This document shows positions 25,486-33,566 of a stretch of 64,000 bases of DNA, piece after piece. Each line of letters opens with the position of its first letter. Positions within the stretch are counted from its first letter, which is position 1. Below the pieces are notes generated by a model. The model saw only the letters and a program-made list of their open reading frames with translations, had not been told where the DNA came from and did not search any database. The position numbers and the translations under genes were made by a program. Source of the DNA: CAWJMN01 sp963844055 (lineage in GTDB: Bacteria > Planctomycetota > Planctomycetia > Pirellulales > Pirellulaceae); the NCBI GenBank assembly GCA_963844055.1, contig CAWJMN010000001.1, positions 1,426,001 through 1,490,000 on the forward strand, read 5' to 3'.

Positions 25486-26587
25486 CAAGCTCAAGATCTT
25501 GTTTGTGGATGATGAAGGTCCACTGCAAGAGCTCATGAGCCTAGAGATCCCGCGCATTGGTCACGAAGTGACTGTATGTCCTGACGGGTTTACGGCTATC
25601 GCTGCGCTGCAAAAGAATATCTACGATTGCATGATCGTCGATCTCGATATGCCTGGAATGAATGGCATCGAAGTGATCGAAAAGTGCAAAGAGATTTCTC
25701 CGGAAACCGATACCGTTGTTCTCACGGGGAAGGCATCGTATGAATCGGCCGTCAAGGCTTTGAAGTTCGGCGCCTTTGATTACCTGACGAAGCCTTGCAA
25801 GTTCATGGAACTAAAGGCGTTGCTGCTGCGCGTCGCAGTACAGCGTGAATGGAAGAACAAGTATCGCGCCCTCAAGCACCAATTACTGCGAGCTGAGGGA
25901 AAGTCCGAGATGGTCGGCACCAGCAAGCCAATGGAACGGGTGCAAAAGCTGATCGACAAGGTAGCGCCTACCAACTCGACGGTGCTCATCTTGGGTGAAA
26001 CCGGAACCGGCAAAGAACTCGCTGCACGCGCGGTCCATCAGCAAAGCCTCCGTTCCAACATGCCGTTTGTGGCCATCAACTGCGGTGCCTTGCCAGAAAC
26101 CTTGATTGAAAGCGAACTTTTTGGTCATCGCAAGGGAGCGTTTACGGGGGCTGATGATCACCGGATTGGTTTGTTTGAAGTAGCCAATGGCGGAACGATC
26201 TTTCTCGACGAGATTGGCGAGCTTCCCAAATCGATGCAGGCCAAATTGCTACGCGTGCTGGAAAGCGGCGAAATCCGCCGTGTTGGTGACAATGCAGTCT
26301 CTGAGGTAGATGTTCGCATTGTCTGTGCAACGCACCGAAACCTACCTGCCATGGTAGAGGCCGGGGATTTTCGCGAAGACTTGATGTACCGCATCAACAC
26401 CTTTGAAATCCTGTTGCCTCCACTGCGTGAGCGGATTGCTGACATCCCACAACTTGCCGCACATCTGTTCCAGCGGTTCCGACCAGGCTATCAGTCGGAC
26501 TCGGCCCTATTTTCACCCGAGGCAATCGAGCTGCTGAAGTCGCATTCCTGGCCGGGCAACATTCGCGAGCTCAGCCAATGTGATTGA
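25445..26587 (+). CDS. NtrC-type sigma-54 response regulator, frameshifted before its DNA-binding domain
   Basis: Receiver plus AAA+ activator. From ATG 25445 the 380-residue frame has a receiver domain (FVDDEGP, phosphoacceptor in MIVDLDMPGMNG, TGKAS, Lys in YLTKPCK), then AAA+ motifs: Walker A GETGTGKE near 182, sigma-54-contact GAFTGAD near 225, Walker B GGTIFLDEIGE near 245, and the arginine-finger region GDFREDLMYRINTF near 315. The frame breaks after WPGNIREL: one extra A at about 26573 leads to SQCD and a TGA at 26585-26587, while the next frame continues ANVIEHATIL as expected. Without that base the protein would have about 468 residues. The start overlaps the kinase gene by 41 bases. 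Confidence 0.88.
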   Translation: MKEKAKSDSKQPHSKLKILFVDDEGPLQELMSLEIPRIGHEVTVCPDGFTAIAALQKNIYDCMIVDLDMPGMNGIEVIEKCKEISPETDTVVLTGKASYESAVKALKFGAFDYLTKPCKFMELKALLLRVAVQREWKNKYRALKHQLLRAEGKSEMVGTSKPMERVQKLIDKVAPTNSTVLILGETGTGKELAARAVHQQSLRSNMPFVAINCGALPETLIESELFGHRKGAFTGADDHRIGLFEVANGGTIFLDEIGELPKSMQAKLLRVLESGEIRRVGDNAVSEVDVRIVCATHRNLPAMVEAGDFREDLMYRINTFEILLPPLRERIADIPQLAAHLFQRFRPGYQSDSALFSPEAIELLKSHSWPGNIRELSQCD

Positions 26588-26852
26588 GCATGCAACGATC
26601 CTGTGCGATGGTCCACCTATCACGCCAGAACACCTCCCAAGCCGCTTTGCCGCACGTAAGAGTGTCGTTCCCAAGCTGCGTGTGATGAGTGGACCTATCA
26701 GCCTGCGTGACCTAGAAATGCAAGCTATTCTAGAAGCGGTTGAGCGTCATCATGGCAACAAGCCGGACGCGGCAGAAGAGCTCGGTATCAGCATCAAGAC
26801 GCTGTACAACAAGCTAAATCAAGTCAGTGAACAAGAGAATCGAGCGGCCTAG
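26580..26852 (+). pseudogene. Out-of-frame C-terminal part of the NtrC-type regulator (Fis-type HTH)
   Basis: This 90-residue frame continues the regulator across the one-base shift at about 26573. It begins with the end of the AAA+ domain (VIEHATILCDGPPITPEHLP) and ends with a Fis-type helix-turn-helix: ISLRDLEMQAILEAVERHHGNKPDAAEELGISIKTLYNKLNQ. GTG at 26580 could start it, but no ribosome-binding site precedes it, so separate translation is doubtful unless coupled to the TGA six bases later. Well-conserved sequence suggests that the shift is recent or is a sequence error. A terminator follows at 26895. Confidence 0.75.
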
Positions 26853-26894
26853 TAGCGTAAGGCGGCAAGCGATCATCCACTGCTTAAAAATCAA

Positions 26895-26923
26895 AACCTG
26901 TGCAGATCCTGCACAGGTTTTTC
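26895..26923. terminator. Bidirectional intrinsic terminator
   Basis: AACCTGTGC (26895-26903) and GCACAGGTT (26911-26919) form a nine-base stem with a seven-base loop, followed rightward by TTTCGTTTCG and preceded by an A-run that is T-rich leftward. It lies between the convergent regulator and lexA genes. Confidence 0.78.
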
Positions 26924-26970
26924 GTTTCGCCGGCCGCGATCAAATGATGACTCGGCCGGAAATCTAACTG

Positions 26971-27588
26971 CTAGTCGAGGTTCCGAACGACGCCGACAAC
27001 AACACCCATCACAACCGCGTTTTTGACGTAGATCGGTTGCATCGTTTTGTTGGCGGGTTGAAGGCGAATGCGATTCGCTTCGGGATACCAAAACTTCAGC
27101 GTGGATTCATCCTCTTCGGTCTGTGCGACCACCATTTGGCCCTGTGTAGCGGTCTTTTGCTTGCGGACGACCACATAGTCGCCATCGGCAATGTGAGCTT
27201 CAATCATCGAGTCGCCACTAACTCGCAGCACAAACAGGTTGTTGTTCTTAAAAAAGTCGGCGAAGTCGATGCGGTCGTTTTGCTCAAACCCCAGTGTGGT
27301 CATACCGGCCGCAACCGTTCCAACAAACGGTAGGCCTTTGTGTTCGGCCAAGATCTCAGGGGCCAGTTCGATCGCTCGAGCAACGGCACGGTCCTGCTTG
27401 CGAACTCGCTGTAGCAGCCCCTTCTTTTCCAGGGCGCGAAGGTGGCACATAACGCCATTGGGCGAGCTGATATCAAAATGGGCACCGATTTCCCGGACCG
27501 TAGGGCCGTAACCCCGCTCCGAGATTCGATCGCGAATAAACTCAAAGACCGCCTGTTGACGCTCTGTGAGTTGATCGACGAGTGACAT
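26971..27588 (-). CDS. lexA: LexA repressor (SOS response)
   Basis: Transcriptional repressor that self-cleaves with RecA on DNA damage. The 205 residues hold an N-terminal winged HTH (LTERQQAVFEFIRDRISERGYGPTVREIGAHFDISSPNGVMCHLRALEKKGLL), the Ala-Gly cleavage site in GTVAAGMTT near residue 93, the nucleophile Ser in VSGDSMIEAHI near 128 and the catalytic Lys in VRKQKTATQGQ near 165, so it should be active. The ATG is at 27586-27588, with a purine-poor upstream. No recA or imuB-type SOS genes are adjacent. Candidate operators lie at 27711-27750. Confidence 0.95.
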   Translation of the reverse strand: MSLVDQLTERQQAVFEFIRDRISERGYGPTVREIGAHFDISSPNGVMCHLRALEKKGLLQRVRKQDRAVARAIELAPEILAEHKGLPFVGTVAAGMTTLGFEQNDRIDFADFFKNNNLFVLRVSGDSMIEAHIADGDYVVVRKQKTATQGQMVVAQTEEDESTLKFWYPEANRIRLQPANKTMQPIYVKNAVVMGVVVGVVRNLD

Positions 27589-27897
27589 GGTTTTCCCCTT
27601 TGCAATTCCGCCCTAACTGCTCGATTCTCGCCCTTCGTGGTGAAGGACCGCTGGCCGCAAACATCGACCAACCAACAATAATATTCCAGTGTCCCGTGGC
27701 CGGTCAATAGCAGTTGTACACTGTATTCAAATTTTCACTACTGCAGCAGTTTTGCTCGTACTTTGTGCTGTCTAGGGAAAACCGAACAGAAAATGCCCTT
27801 TCACAAGCTGGCGAATTTAGATAGACACCCGCTGTTTGGGATTTTGGGGTTGGCTTGGCGTTAAGTCAGGTCATTGGGTGTGGCAAAAGGGATGTTC
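27589..27897. other. Divergent intergenic region between lexA and a lipoprotein hydrolase
   Basis: The 309 bases carry the lexA promoter and that of the rightward hydrolase. Two palindromic elements stand out at 27711-27723 and 27740-27750. No gene is seen. Confidence 0.5.
27711..27750. promoter_or_regulatory. Candidate LexA operators
   Basis: CAGTTGTACACTG (27711-27723) has arms CAGT/ACTG around TGTAC, and ACTGCAGCAGT (27740-27750) has five-base arms around one A. They lie 120-160 bases upstream of lexA, where an autoregulatory site is expected. The local LexA motif is not known to me, so this is a position-based guess. Confidence 0.35.
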
Positions 27898-28890
27898 ATG
27901 TTTCGCTGGGCACTTACTCTCGCGATTTGCAGTTCGCTGGTTGGCTGTACGCCAATCGCGGCGCCGCTTATCACGACTGCGCCCAATGCACTCAGTCCAT
28001 TCGCCGGTCCGAGTAATCCCTTGCCTTCGCTGGAAGACCTTTCTGGCACAGATCAACAGTTCTTTGTAACGGTCGGTCCTCCTCAGGCTTCGATCGCCGT
28101 TTCCATTGTCGAGCCAACGCAAAAGGATCGACCGCCGGAAGGCACGGTCATTTTATTGCACGGGATTCGTCGTCGCAGCGTTTGGATGATGCCGGTCGCT
28201 CGCGTGTTAGCCGACAAAGGCTATCGCTCGGTGTTGATTGATATGCGTGGACACGGACGTTCTACGGGAACGCAAGTTACTTACGGCGTGCAAGAGGCGC
28301 TGGACATCTCACAGGTCATCGATCATCTGGAACGAACAAAACTGGTTGCCGGCAAGCTTGGGATTTACGGAGTCTCGTTCGGCGCATCGACGGCGCTGCA
28401 GGTTGCTGCCAACGATGAGCGTATCAAGTCAGTCGTTGCTGTTGCTCCGTACTCTTCGCTTTCGGAGGTTGCTCCAGATTACCTTGCTGGTGTCTTGCCT
28501 GGCGTTGGTCTTGTTATGACCAAGGGAAGAATTCAGGCTGCCGTTGATCGCGCCAGTGCGCAAGCCGGTTTCCATCCAGAGGCCACCGATTGCCTTAGTG
28601 CAATCAAACAGATTCAGGCGCCCGTCCTGTTGATCCATGGCACGAGTGATCGTTTAATTCCGGTGGGACATTCCCAGCGGCTTCATGACGCCAACCCTGA
28701 CAGTCATTTGATCCTGCTGCCAAGTTATGGGCATGTCGCAGTACAGCTAGATCCCAATGCTACGGTCGTCACGCATGGCGTTGAATGGTTTGATAAAACC
28801 CTGCCTGCCCTTCCGCCAAAGCGACTTGTTGCGGAAAGCAAAGCGGCAGATACCAGCGGCTTGCAAAAGCCAAGCACGAAAGCGCCGTAA
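27898..28890 (+). CDS. Lipoprotein alpha/beta hydrolase
   Basis: The 330-residue product starts at ATG 27898, with AAAGGG six bases upstream. Its signal peptide MFRWALTLAICSSLVGC ends in a lipobox. The hydrolase core has VILLHGIRRRSVWMMP near residue 90, IDMRGHGRSTG near 120, the nucleophile elbow IYGVSFGASTALQVAA near 165, Asp in HGTSDRLIPVGHSQRL near 256 and His in PSYGHVAVQ near 285, a complete Ser-Asp-His triad. It resembles the BAAT/dienelactone hydrolase-like serine hydrolases. Membrane-tethered periplasmic location is inferred. Substrate unknown. It stands alone, with the small leftward genes convergent downstream. Confidence 0.85.
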   Translation: MFRWALTLAICSSLVGCTPIAAPLITTAPNALSPFAGPSNPLPSLEDLSGTDQQFFVTVGPPQASIAVSIVEPTQKDRPPEGTVILLHGIRRRSVWMMPVARVLADKGYRSVLIDMRGHGRSTGTQVTYGVQEALDISQVIDHLERTKLVAGKLGIYGVSFGASTALQVAANDERIKSVVAVAPYSSLSEVAPDYLAGVLPGVGLVMTKGRIQAAVDRASAQAGFHPEATDCLSAIKQIQAPVLLIHGTSDRLIPVGHSQRLHDANPDSHLILLPSYGHVAVQLDPNATVVTHGVEWFDKTLPALPPKRLVAESKAADTSGLQKPSTKAP

Positions 28891-28941
28891 TAGCGTTTCT
28901 GAGAGCGGATGTTCAGCCGAACCTTGCGCTAGTCAGAATTC

Positions 28942-29289
28942 TTAGCTCGAGGTACGTCGAGGAGCCGAAGCCCTGCGAGGTTTGCGGCCCACGTGGCCAA
29001 TGAACCGCAGTAAGCACCGCTTGATTTCCATTTCGGTGCTGTTGGGATTGGCGGCGGCGATGGCTAATTCGTTGGCAATGTCGGCTAAGGCCGAATCGCC
29101 GTCGTGAGCACCTTGGAGCGAAATTTGCGAGCTCATCCGGCTCACAAACTTCCAATCATGGCGATCGCTCGCCTTGACGAGATGCTCGGTCATCCCGGGC
29201 AGACTATCAATGACATTATTGATGCGACGTAGATCTTCCGCAATTTTGCCGGTGATCTTTCCCAAGGAGGGGAGCGGTGGCATTGTCAT
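28942..29289 (-). CDS. Small helical protein of unknown function
   Basis: A 115-residue, probably all-helical cytosolic protein with no signal peptide. The middle, DWKFVSRMSSQISLQGAHDGDSALADIANELAIAA, has the spacing of an Hpt domain (H-x-L-K-G, then a Gly and an L..A..LE helix), but the phosphoacceptor His position holds Ile and the Lys holds Gln; this may be a degenerate Hpt-like fold or chance. The C terminus (GHVGRKPRRASAPRRTSS) is strongly basic. It is 84 bases downstream of another small gene in the same direction, so the pair may form an operon. I do not recognise a family. Confidence 0.6.
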   Translation of the reverse strand: MTMPPLPSLGKITGKIAEDLRRINNVIDSLPGMTEHLVKASDRHDWKFVSRMSSQISLQGAHDGDSALADIANELAIAAANPNSTEMEIKRCLLRFIGHVGRKPRRASAPRRTSS

Positions 29290-29373
29290 GATAGCGACCT
29301 TATAACGCGCCGAAGCAATAGCCCATCACCACGATGGATGGGCTCAATCGAACCAGCAAAAACGAAAGGCGTG

Positions 29374-29709
29374 TTACGCAGCGCGACGTGTTGTCGTCGA
29401 CCGGCTCTTGGTTTGCTGATGGCGTTCGCGAATCGAAGTAACAACTTGTTCCATCACTTCGGATTGCAGGCGATCGCGCTGAGCGGTCAGCTTGCTTCCC
29501 CCCTTGGCAATCGCAGCATCGACAAGCGGTACAACGATCGCAGCAGCGCGGGCACGGACATAGCCCGAGACTTCTGGGCCGCGAAGGTCTGCTAGGTTAA
29601 GGTGAGTTCGTTCCCAAACAGATCCAGATGCCTGGTTTGCAATCTGTTGAGCGAGTTCTGGAATCCGATCCATCACAAACAAGTGAGCAATAAGCTGTGT
29701 TAGTCCCAT
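29374..29709 (-). CDS. Small protein of unknown function with basic C terminus
   Basis: This 111-residue product starts MGLTQLIAHLFVMDRIPELAQQIANQASGS, an amphipathic helix, and has a helix-rich middle (GPEVSGYVRARAAAIVVPLVDAAIAKGG) and a basic, Ser/Thr-rich end (KSRSTTTRRAA). No catalytic motif or membrane span is evident. It precedes a second small gene with a similar basic tail, which suggests shared function or binding to acidic partners. No sigma-54 motif was found upstream. The start at 29709 is preceded by a GGGGGGA-type sequence only on the complementary side, so its translation signal is weak. Confidence 0.6.
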   Translation of the reverse strand: MGLTQLIAHLFVMDRIPELAQQIANQASGSVWERTHLNLADLRGPEVSGYVRARAAAIVVPLVDAAIAKGGSKLTAQRDRLQSEVMEQVVTSIRERHQQTKSRSTTTRRAA

Positions 29710-30021
29710 GACAACAATCCTTTTCGGGGGGAAGTGACATGGAGGCGGGAACTGCCCCCATCGTCATGCCGTGCACAAAAGCGGTTGTGCTTGCATCTTC
29801 GTTCATCGAAACAGAAGGGCCCCTGGCATTACCAATCAACGCGGTTTGACGTTTGGAACGCCTGAGGAAGCTGAGCACGCGGCCCAAGGTGAACTTAGAG
29901 GGGCTACAGCAAGTGCTAGCCGTGGGTTGACCTTGACGGGTTTTCATGGGGCTGATAACTACCCCCGCGGATCGTAATTTGTTCTTATCGACAAATCCCT
30001 CTCGCTTGCTTGAGTCCTTTT
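29710..30021. other. Divergent intergenic region
   Basis: About 310 bases between a leftward small gene and the rightward barrel genes. I see no ORF with family resemblance, no sigma-54 motif with correct spacing (one GG/GC pair near 29907 is one base short) and no strong hairpin. The promoters of both transcripts should lie here. Confidence 0.45.
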
Positions 30022-31452
30022 GTGAAATTTTGCCGTCTCCTTTTGCCGACCCTCCTGTTGCTAGCGTGCTTCTGCGCACCACAAGCACTATGGGGACAAA
30101 ATGGCGCAGGGATTCGGTTTCCACAAACGCCAGGGCTACCTAATACGGGTTCAATTTATTCAGCACCGGCAGCTGGGGGTGCTTCTCCTTATGGAGCACC
30201 AGCTACCGCGCCAGCGTTTGGAACGCCACCTGCCGGCGCGCCAGTGACGCCCGCATTTGGGACGCCGGGAATTACTGGCTCGGTGCCTCCCCAAACGTTT
30301 GGAACTCCAAGTGTTGGTGGAACGCCTTCTTTGTTCGATCCTTACTCCAACTCGCCCGATGCCGCACGGCAATGGTGGTCCGGCGGAAATCCGGTTGGCG
30401 CGAACACGGGAACCTTTGGAACTCCTCCGAACACGACGCCCGTCTTTGGTGGCTCCAATTCGAACGTGGCACCTTGGCGCCAGACCAATCCCTTTTCGGG
30501 TAGCACTGCCGGACCAGGATATGGAACCCCAAATCCTTACAGCCCCGTAAATCCTTATGGTTCGTTGAATAATCAGCCCTACAACAGTCCATTTGGCGCT
30601 CCCGATAACTCCTTGTTTCCCAATGGGTTTAACAATGGTGCGCAGCCCTACGATTGGAACAACGTCTACAAGCTCTTTCAAGATTTGCGGCTGCGTGAGA
30701 CGTATGTCATCGATGGCGATGAGCCAACCGATCTTTCGATCAACGATATCGAAACCTCGATAACGATGACGGTGCCAAACTTTTTGTTCACCCAGCAGCC
30801 GCTATATCTGACGCCCGCTTTTGCGTTGCATCTTTGGGATGGTCCCTATGGCATTTCCGCCGATCTGCCGGCCAATGCGTACAGCGCCTATTTAGATTCG
30901 CAGTGGTCTACCAATCCACAATTGCAGCTAGGGGCCGAACTTGGTGTACGGGTCGGCGTCTACTCCGATTTTAAAACGTTCAACAGTCATAGCTTTCGCG
31001 TTCAAGGAATGGGCCTGGGCACGTTGAAGCTGACTCCCACGGTGACCGCCAAGCTTGGTGTGATGTACATCAATCGTAATCAGGTCAAGTTGCTTCCCGC
31101 AGGCGGCTTTGTATGGCAGCCTAATCCAAAAACTCGCTTTGACATTTTCTTTCCGCAGCCCCGTTTTTCGCAAATGATCACCAACCTCAATCAAGGTGAG
31201 CTCTGGTGGTATGTGAATGGCGAATATGGCGGTGGCGCATGGACCATTCAACGAACCGCTGGCACGAATGACCGGATTGACATCAACGACATTCGCGTCG
31301 GCCTAGGTCTTGAATGGCATGGACCGAAAGATTTGGACTTGTTCTTTGAAGGTGGCTTTGTCTTCTATCGTGAAGTGGTCTACGTCGATAACCCGCTGGA
31401 TACGTTTAAGCCAGGCGATGGTTACTATGTTCGTGGTGGAATCTCTTTCTAA
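30022..31452 (+). CDS. Outer-membrane beta-barrel protein with FGTP-rich N-terminal region (DUF6268-like)
   Basis: About 476 residues. A signal peptide (MKFCRLLLPTLLLLACFCAPQALWGQ) is followed by about 190 residues of low-complexity Pro/Gly/Asn/Thr sequence with recurring FGTP, FGAP and YG.P units, likely a flexible surface or periplasm-spanning segment. From about residue 220 onward alternating hydrophobic strands form a putative barrel (LQLGAELGVRVGVYSDF, VTAKLGVMYINRNQVKLLPAGGFVW, YYVRGGISF). The last residue is Phe, the usual outer-membrane assembly signal. Start is uncertain: GTG 30022 fits a signal peptide best; a TTG lies four codons earlier. The next gene is a paralogue 13 bases downstream. 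Confidence 0.72.
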   Translation: MKFCRLLLPTLLLLACFCAPQALWGQNGAGIRFPQTPGLPNTGSIYSAPAAGGASPYGAPATAPAFGTPPAGAPVTPAFGTPGITGSVPPQTFGTPSVGGTPSLFDPYSNSPDAARQWWSGGNPVGANTGTFGTPPNTTPVFGGSNSNVAPWRQTNPFSGSTAGPGYGTPNPYSPVNPYGSLNNQPYNSPFGAPDNSLFPNGFNNGAQPYDWNNVYKLFQDLRLRETYVIDGDEPTDLSINDIETSITMTVPNFLFTQQPLYLTPAFALHLWDGPYGISADLPANAYSAYLDSQWSTNPQLQLGAELGVRVGVYSDFKTFNSHSFRVQGMGLGTLKLTPTVTAKLGVMYINRNQVKLLPAGGFVWQPNPKTRFDIFFPQPRFSQMITNLNQGELWWYVNGEYGGGAWTIQRTAGTNDRIDINDIRVGLGLEWHGPKDLDLFFEGGFVFYREVVYVDNPLDTFKPGDGYYVRGGISF

Positions 31453-31465
31453 GCACGACATTGCC

Positions 31466-32914
31466 ATGTCCACTCCTTCCAATCACTCCTCACGATGGTG
31501 GCAGCTTAGCGGCGCCCTCTTGGTGCTGCTTGGAACTTTAGGAATCATTTTGGTTCCCGCGATCGCCCGTTCGCAAACCAAGCCGGCTTACCGCTCTCGA
31601 TCGGCACGGACCAGTTCCACTAAGCCAATCAATCCTGATGCCATTCTCGGTGCCCCCGCCAAGCGCTGGCCTGTTCAGCAGGCTCAAGCGGAAGGGACCT
31701 TGCCGCCCCCTCGTCCAAAATCGGCTCCCCGCAGTCTTGCTCCATACGGAGGTCCTCCAGCCAACTTGGGTGGCCCGGAAGAGGATAAAAGTGGCGCGGT
31801 CTTAGGAACTCCTAAGCCGATGCCTGTTGAAAAAGAGCCAGAAGAATCTGCGACACCCTCAGAACGATCAGTTCCTGGGACCAGCGGTCGTGCGGAAGGG
31901 CCGGTACTAGGCGCTCCTTCTCCTGTTACCCCAGAGGCTTCAGGAAGTAACCCTCGCTTGCTCGACCCGGCCCAATTAGATCCGGCCCAGCGATTCTTGC
32001 TGGAAGATGGCGCGACGCCAGGCATTACTCTCGCGCTAGGTGAAACGCTTATCGACCCGTCCTCTAATGATCCGCACCTCAATCCGATTTTGGCCCATGA
32101 GCATTTTGAGTTGGGGGTGGCCAAGCTGTCTCCTTATAAGAAGGGCTTTTTCCAGAAGCTCTCGCTTAGCGGTGCGTTCCTTGGAAGTGGTCATGAAGAC
32201 AACCTCAACATGACGGAGCTTGAGTCCTTTGCCATGTTTGGCTTGCCGTTTCCTATTACGGAGTGGCCGCTGGTCGTTTCGCCGGGTTACAACATGCACC
32301 TATTAAGTCGGCCCACAGGGTCTGACTTGCCGCCGCGGCTGAACGATGCCTATGTCGATTTCATGTGGCTGCCAACATTTGTCCATCGCTATACGACTCT
32401 GATTTCCGTGACCCCCGGCTATTACAGCGACTATCGCATTGGCGATGCCGATGCTTTTCGCATTGTGGGGAAGGGGCTGGTTATCTATGACGCCGTACCG
32501 GAAAAGTGGCAGCTTATTGGTGGTGTTGCCTACCTAGGTCGCGACAACCTGAAGATCCTGCCGGTCGGAGGGGCCATTTGGACCCCAAACGACTATTTGA
32601 AGCTCGAGCTAATTTTCCCCAAGCCAAAGTTGGCCGCCATGCTGAATCGTGGCATGGGGTACGAGGACTGGCTCTTCGTGTTAGCCGACTACGGCGGCAA
32701 CACTTATTCCATCCGACGACAAAACGGCGAACACGACAAAGTGACGCTGCAAGACTTTCGGATCATAACGGGCATTGAGCGAAAGCTCGATGGTGGCGCC
32801 GGATATCGCTTAGAAGCAGGCTACATCTTCGGTCGCCGCGTCGATTACCTGCGCTACAACGGCGACTTCGAACCGCAAGATACTTTTATGGTACGTGCGG
32901 GCATCACATTCTAA
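31466..32914 (+). CDS. Outer-membrane beta-barrel protein, paralogue of the preceding gene
   Basis: The 482-residue product starts at ATG 31466. Residues 15-40 are a signal or anchor helix (LSGALLVLLGTLGIILVPAIARS), followed by about 130 Pro/Gly/Ser-rich residues with LGAP and LGTP units. From about 195 the barrel-like part aligns with the preceding protein: VTPGYYSDYRIGDADAFRIVGKG, GVAYLGRDNLKILPVGGAIWTPND, LIFPKPKLAAM, DTFMVRAGITF, again ending in Phe. The shared pattern R.(Q/N)(V/L)K(L/I)LP.GG..W.PN marks them as paralogues of the same outer-membrane family. Only 13 bases separate the genes, so they are co-transcribed. Pore or enzyme function is unknown. Confidence 0.74.
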   Translation: MSTPSNHSSRWWQLSGALLVLLGTLGIILVPAIARSQTKPAYRSRSARTSSTKPINPDAILGAPAKRWPVQQAQAEGTLPPPRPKSAPRSLAPYGGPPANLGGPEEDKSGAVLGTPKPMPVEKEPEESATPSERSVPGTSGRAEGPVLGAPSPVTPEASGSNPRLLDPAQLDPAQRFLLEDGATPGITLALGETLIDPSSNDPHLNPILAHEHFELGVAKLSPYKKGFFQKLSLSGAFLGSGHEDNLNMTELESFAMFGLPFPITEWPLVVSPGYNMHLLSRPTGSDLPPRLNDAYVDFMWLPTFVHRYTTLISVTPGYYSDYRIGDADAFRIVGKGLVIYDAVPEKWQLIGGVAYLGRDNLKILPVGGAIWTPNDYLKLELIFPKPKLAAMLNRGMGYEDWLFVLADYGGNTYSIRRQNGEHDKVTLQDFRIITGIERKLDGGAGYRLEAGYIFGRRVDYLRYNGDFEPQDTFMVRAGITF

Positions 32915-33202
32915 GTACGACGCATTCGTCGCGCTGCTTAGCACGCGATTCGCCAGGCTCACTTGGTGCTCTCCCGCTGGTATGCCGCAGCCTCCATCAC
33001 TTCAAGTCGTTATGCATTAAGCATTTAGAGGCCAGGCCCGTCATGTTTTGTTTGCCGGCGGCGTACTCCAAACGCTTGTACCGATGCGAAAACGCGGCAG
33101 CTTAAGTCCCCCTACAACTACCGAAAAATCAAACCACTTAAAGTTGCCGTCGGGCCCTTGCCGCACGGCGTAAAAGTGTTAATTTAATAGAACGTTGGTG
33201 AT
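32915..33202. other. Intergenic region before tRNA-Lys
   Basis: Nearly 290 bases without a recognisable gene. It carries the promoter of the tRNA; no clear terminator for the barrel operon was found. Confidence 0.4.
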
Positions 33203-33275
33203 GCCCCCTTAGCTCAATCGGTAGAGCATCTGACTCTTAATCAGAGGGTTGATGGTTCGAGTCCATCAGAGGGCA
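33203..33275 (+). tRNA. tRNA-Lys (anticodon CTT)
   Basis: A 73-base cloverleaf: acceptor GCCCCCT with AGAGGGC at the 3' end, D arm GCTC...GAGC, anticodon stem TCTGA/TCAGA with loop CTCTTAA, T arm GATGG-TTCGAGT-CCATC and discriminator A at 33275. Anticodon CTT reads lysine codon AAG. One acceptor pair (position 5 with 68) is C-A rather than Watson-Crick. CCA is not encoded, so it must be added after transcription. A terminator follows at once. Confidence 0.93.
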
Positions 33276-33280
33276 CTTTT

Positions 33281-33320
33281 AACCGCTTGTCGCACATGTT
33301 GTTGCGGCAAGCGGTTTTTT
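33281..33320 (+). terminator. Intrinsic terminator of tRNA-Lys
   Basis: AACCGCTTG (33281-33289) pairs with CAAGCGGTT (33308-33316), and inner bases extend the stem; a T-run follows. Six bases after the tRNA. Confidence 0.82.
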
Positions 33321-33566
33321 CGTGGACGGAGGCATTCTGTCTGGGCAAAGTCCTGTTAGTAGGCCTGCAAGGATTGTGGACGGCTAACACGCTAATAAGT
33401 GGGGTGCTGACTCGCTTTGCGGACGCGAAAGTCAGCGAAATTCCCTTCGGTGGGTGAAATTCACTTAGTACATATCTGTCTTTGTTGATATGTTATCAAG
33501 GGCGACGTGGGACTACTGGCGGGTTAGCGGTAGGGTGTCGCCTTTCACCTGAGGGAACGCTGAACC

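Noticed and set aside
31310..31465. Upstream extension of the second barrel gene into the first
   Set aside because: It would overlap the end of the paralogue by 143 bases in another frame; the ATG at 31466 with its signal peptide is better.
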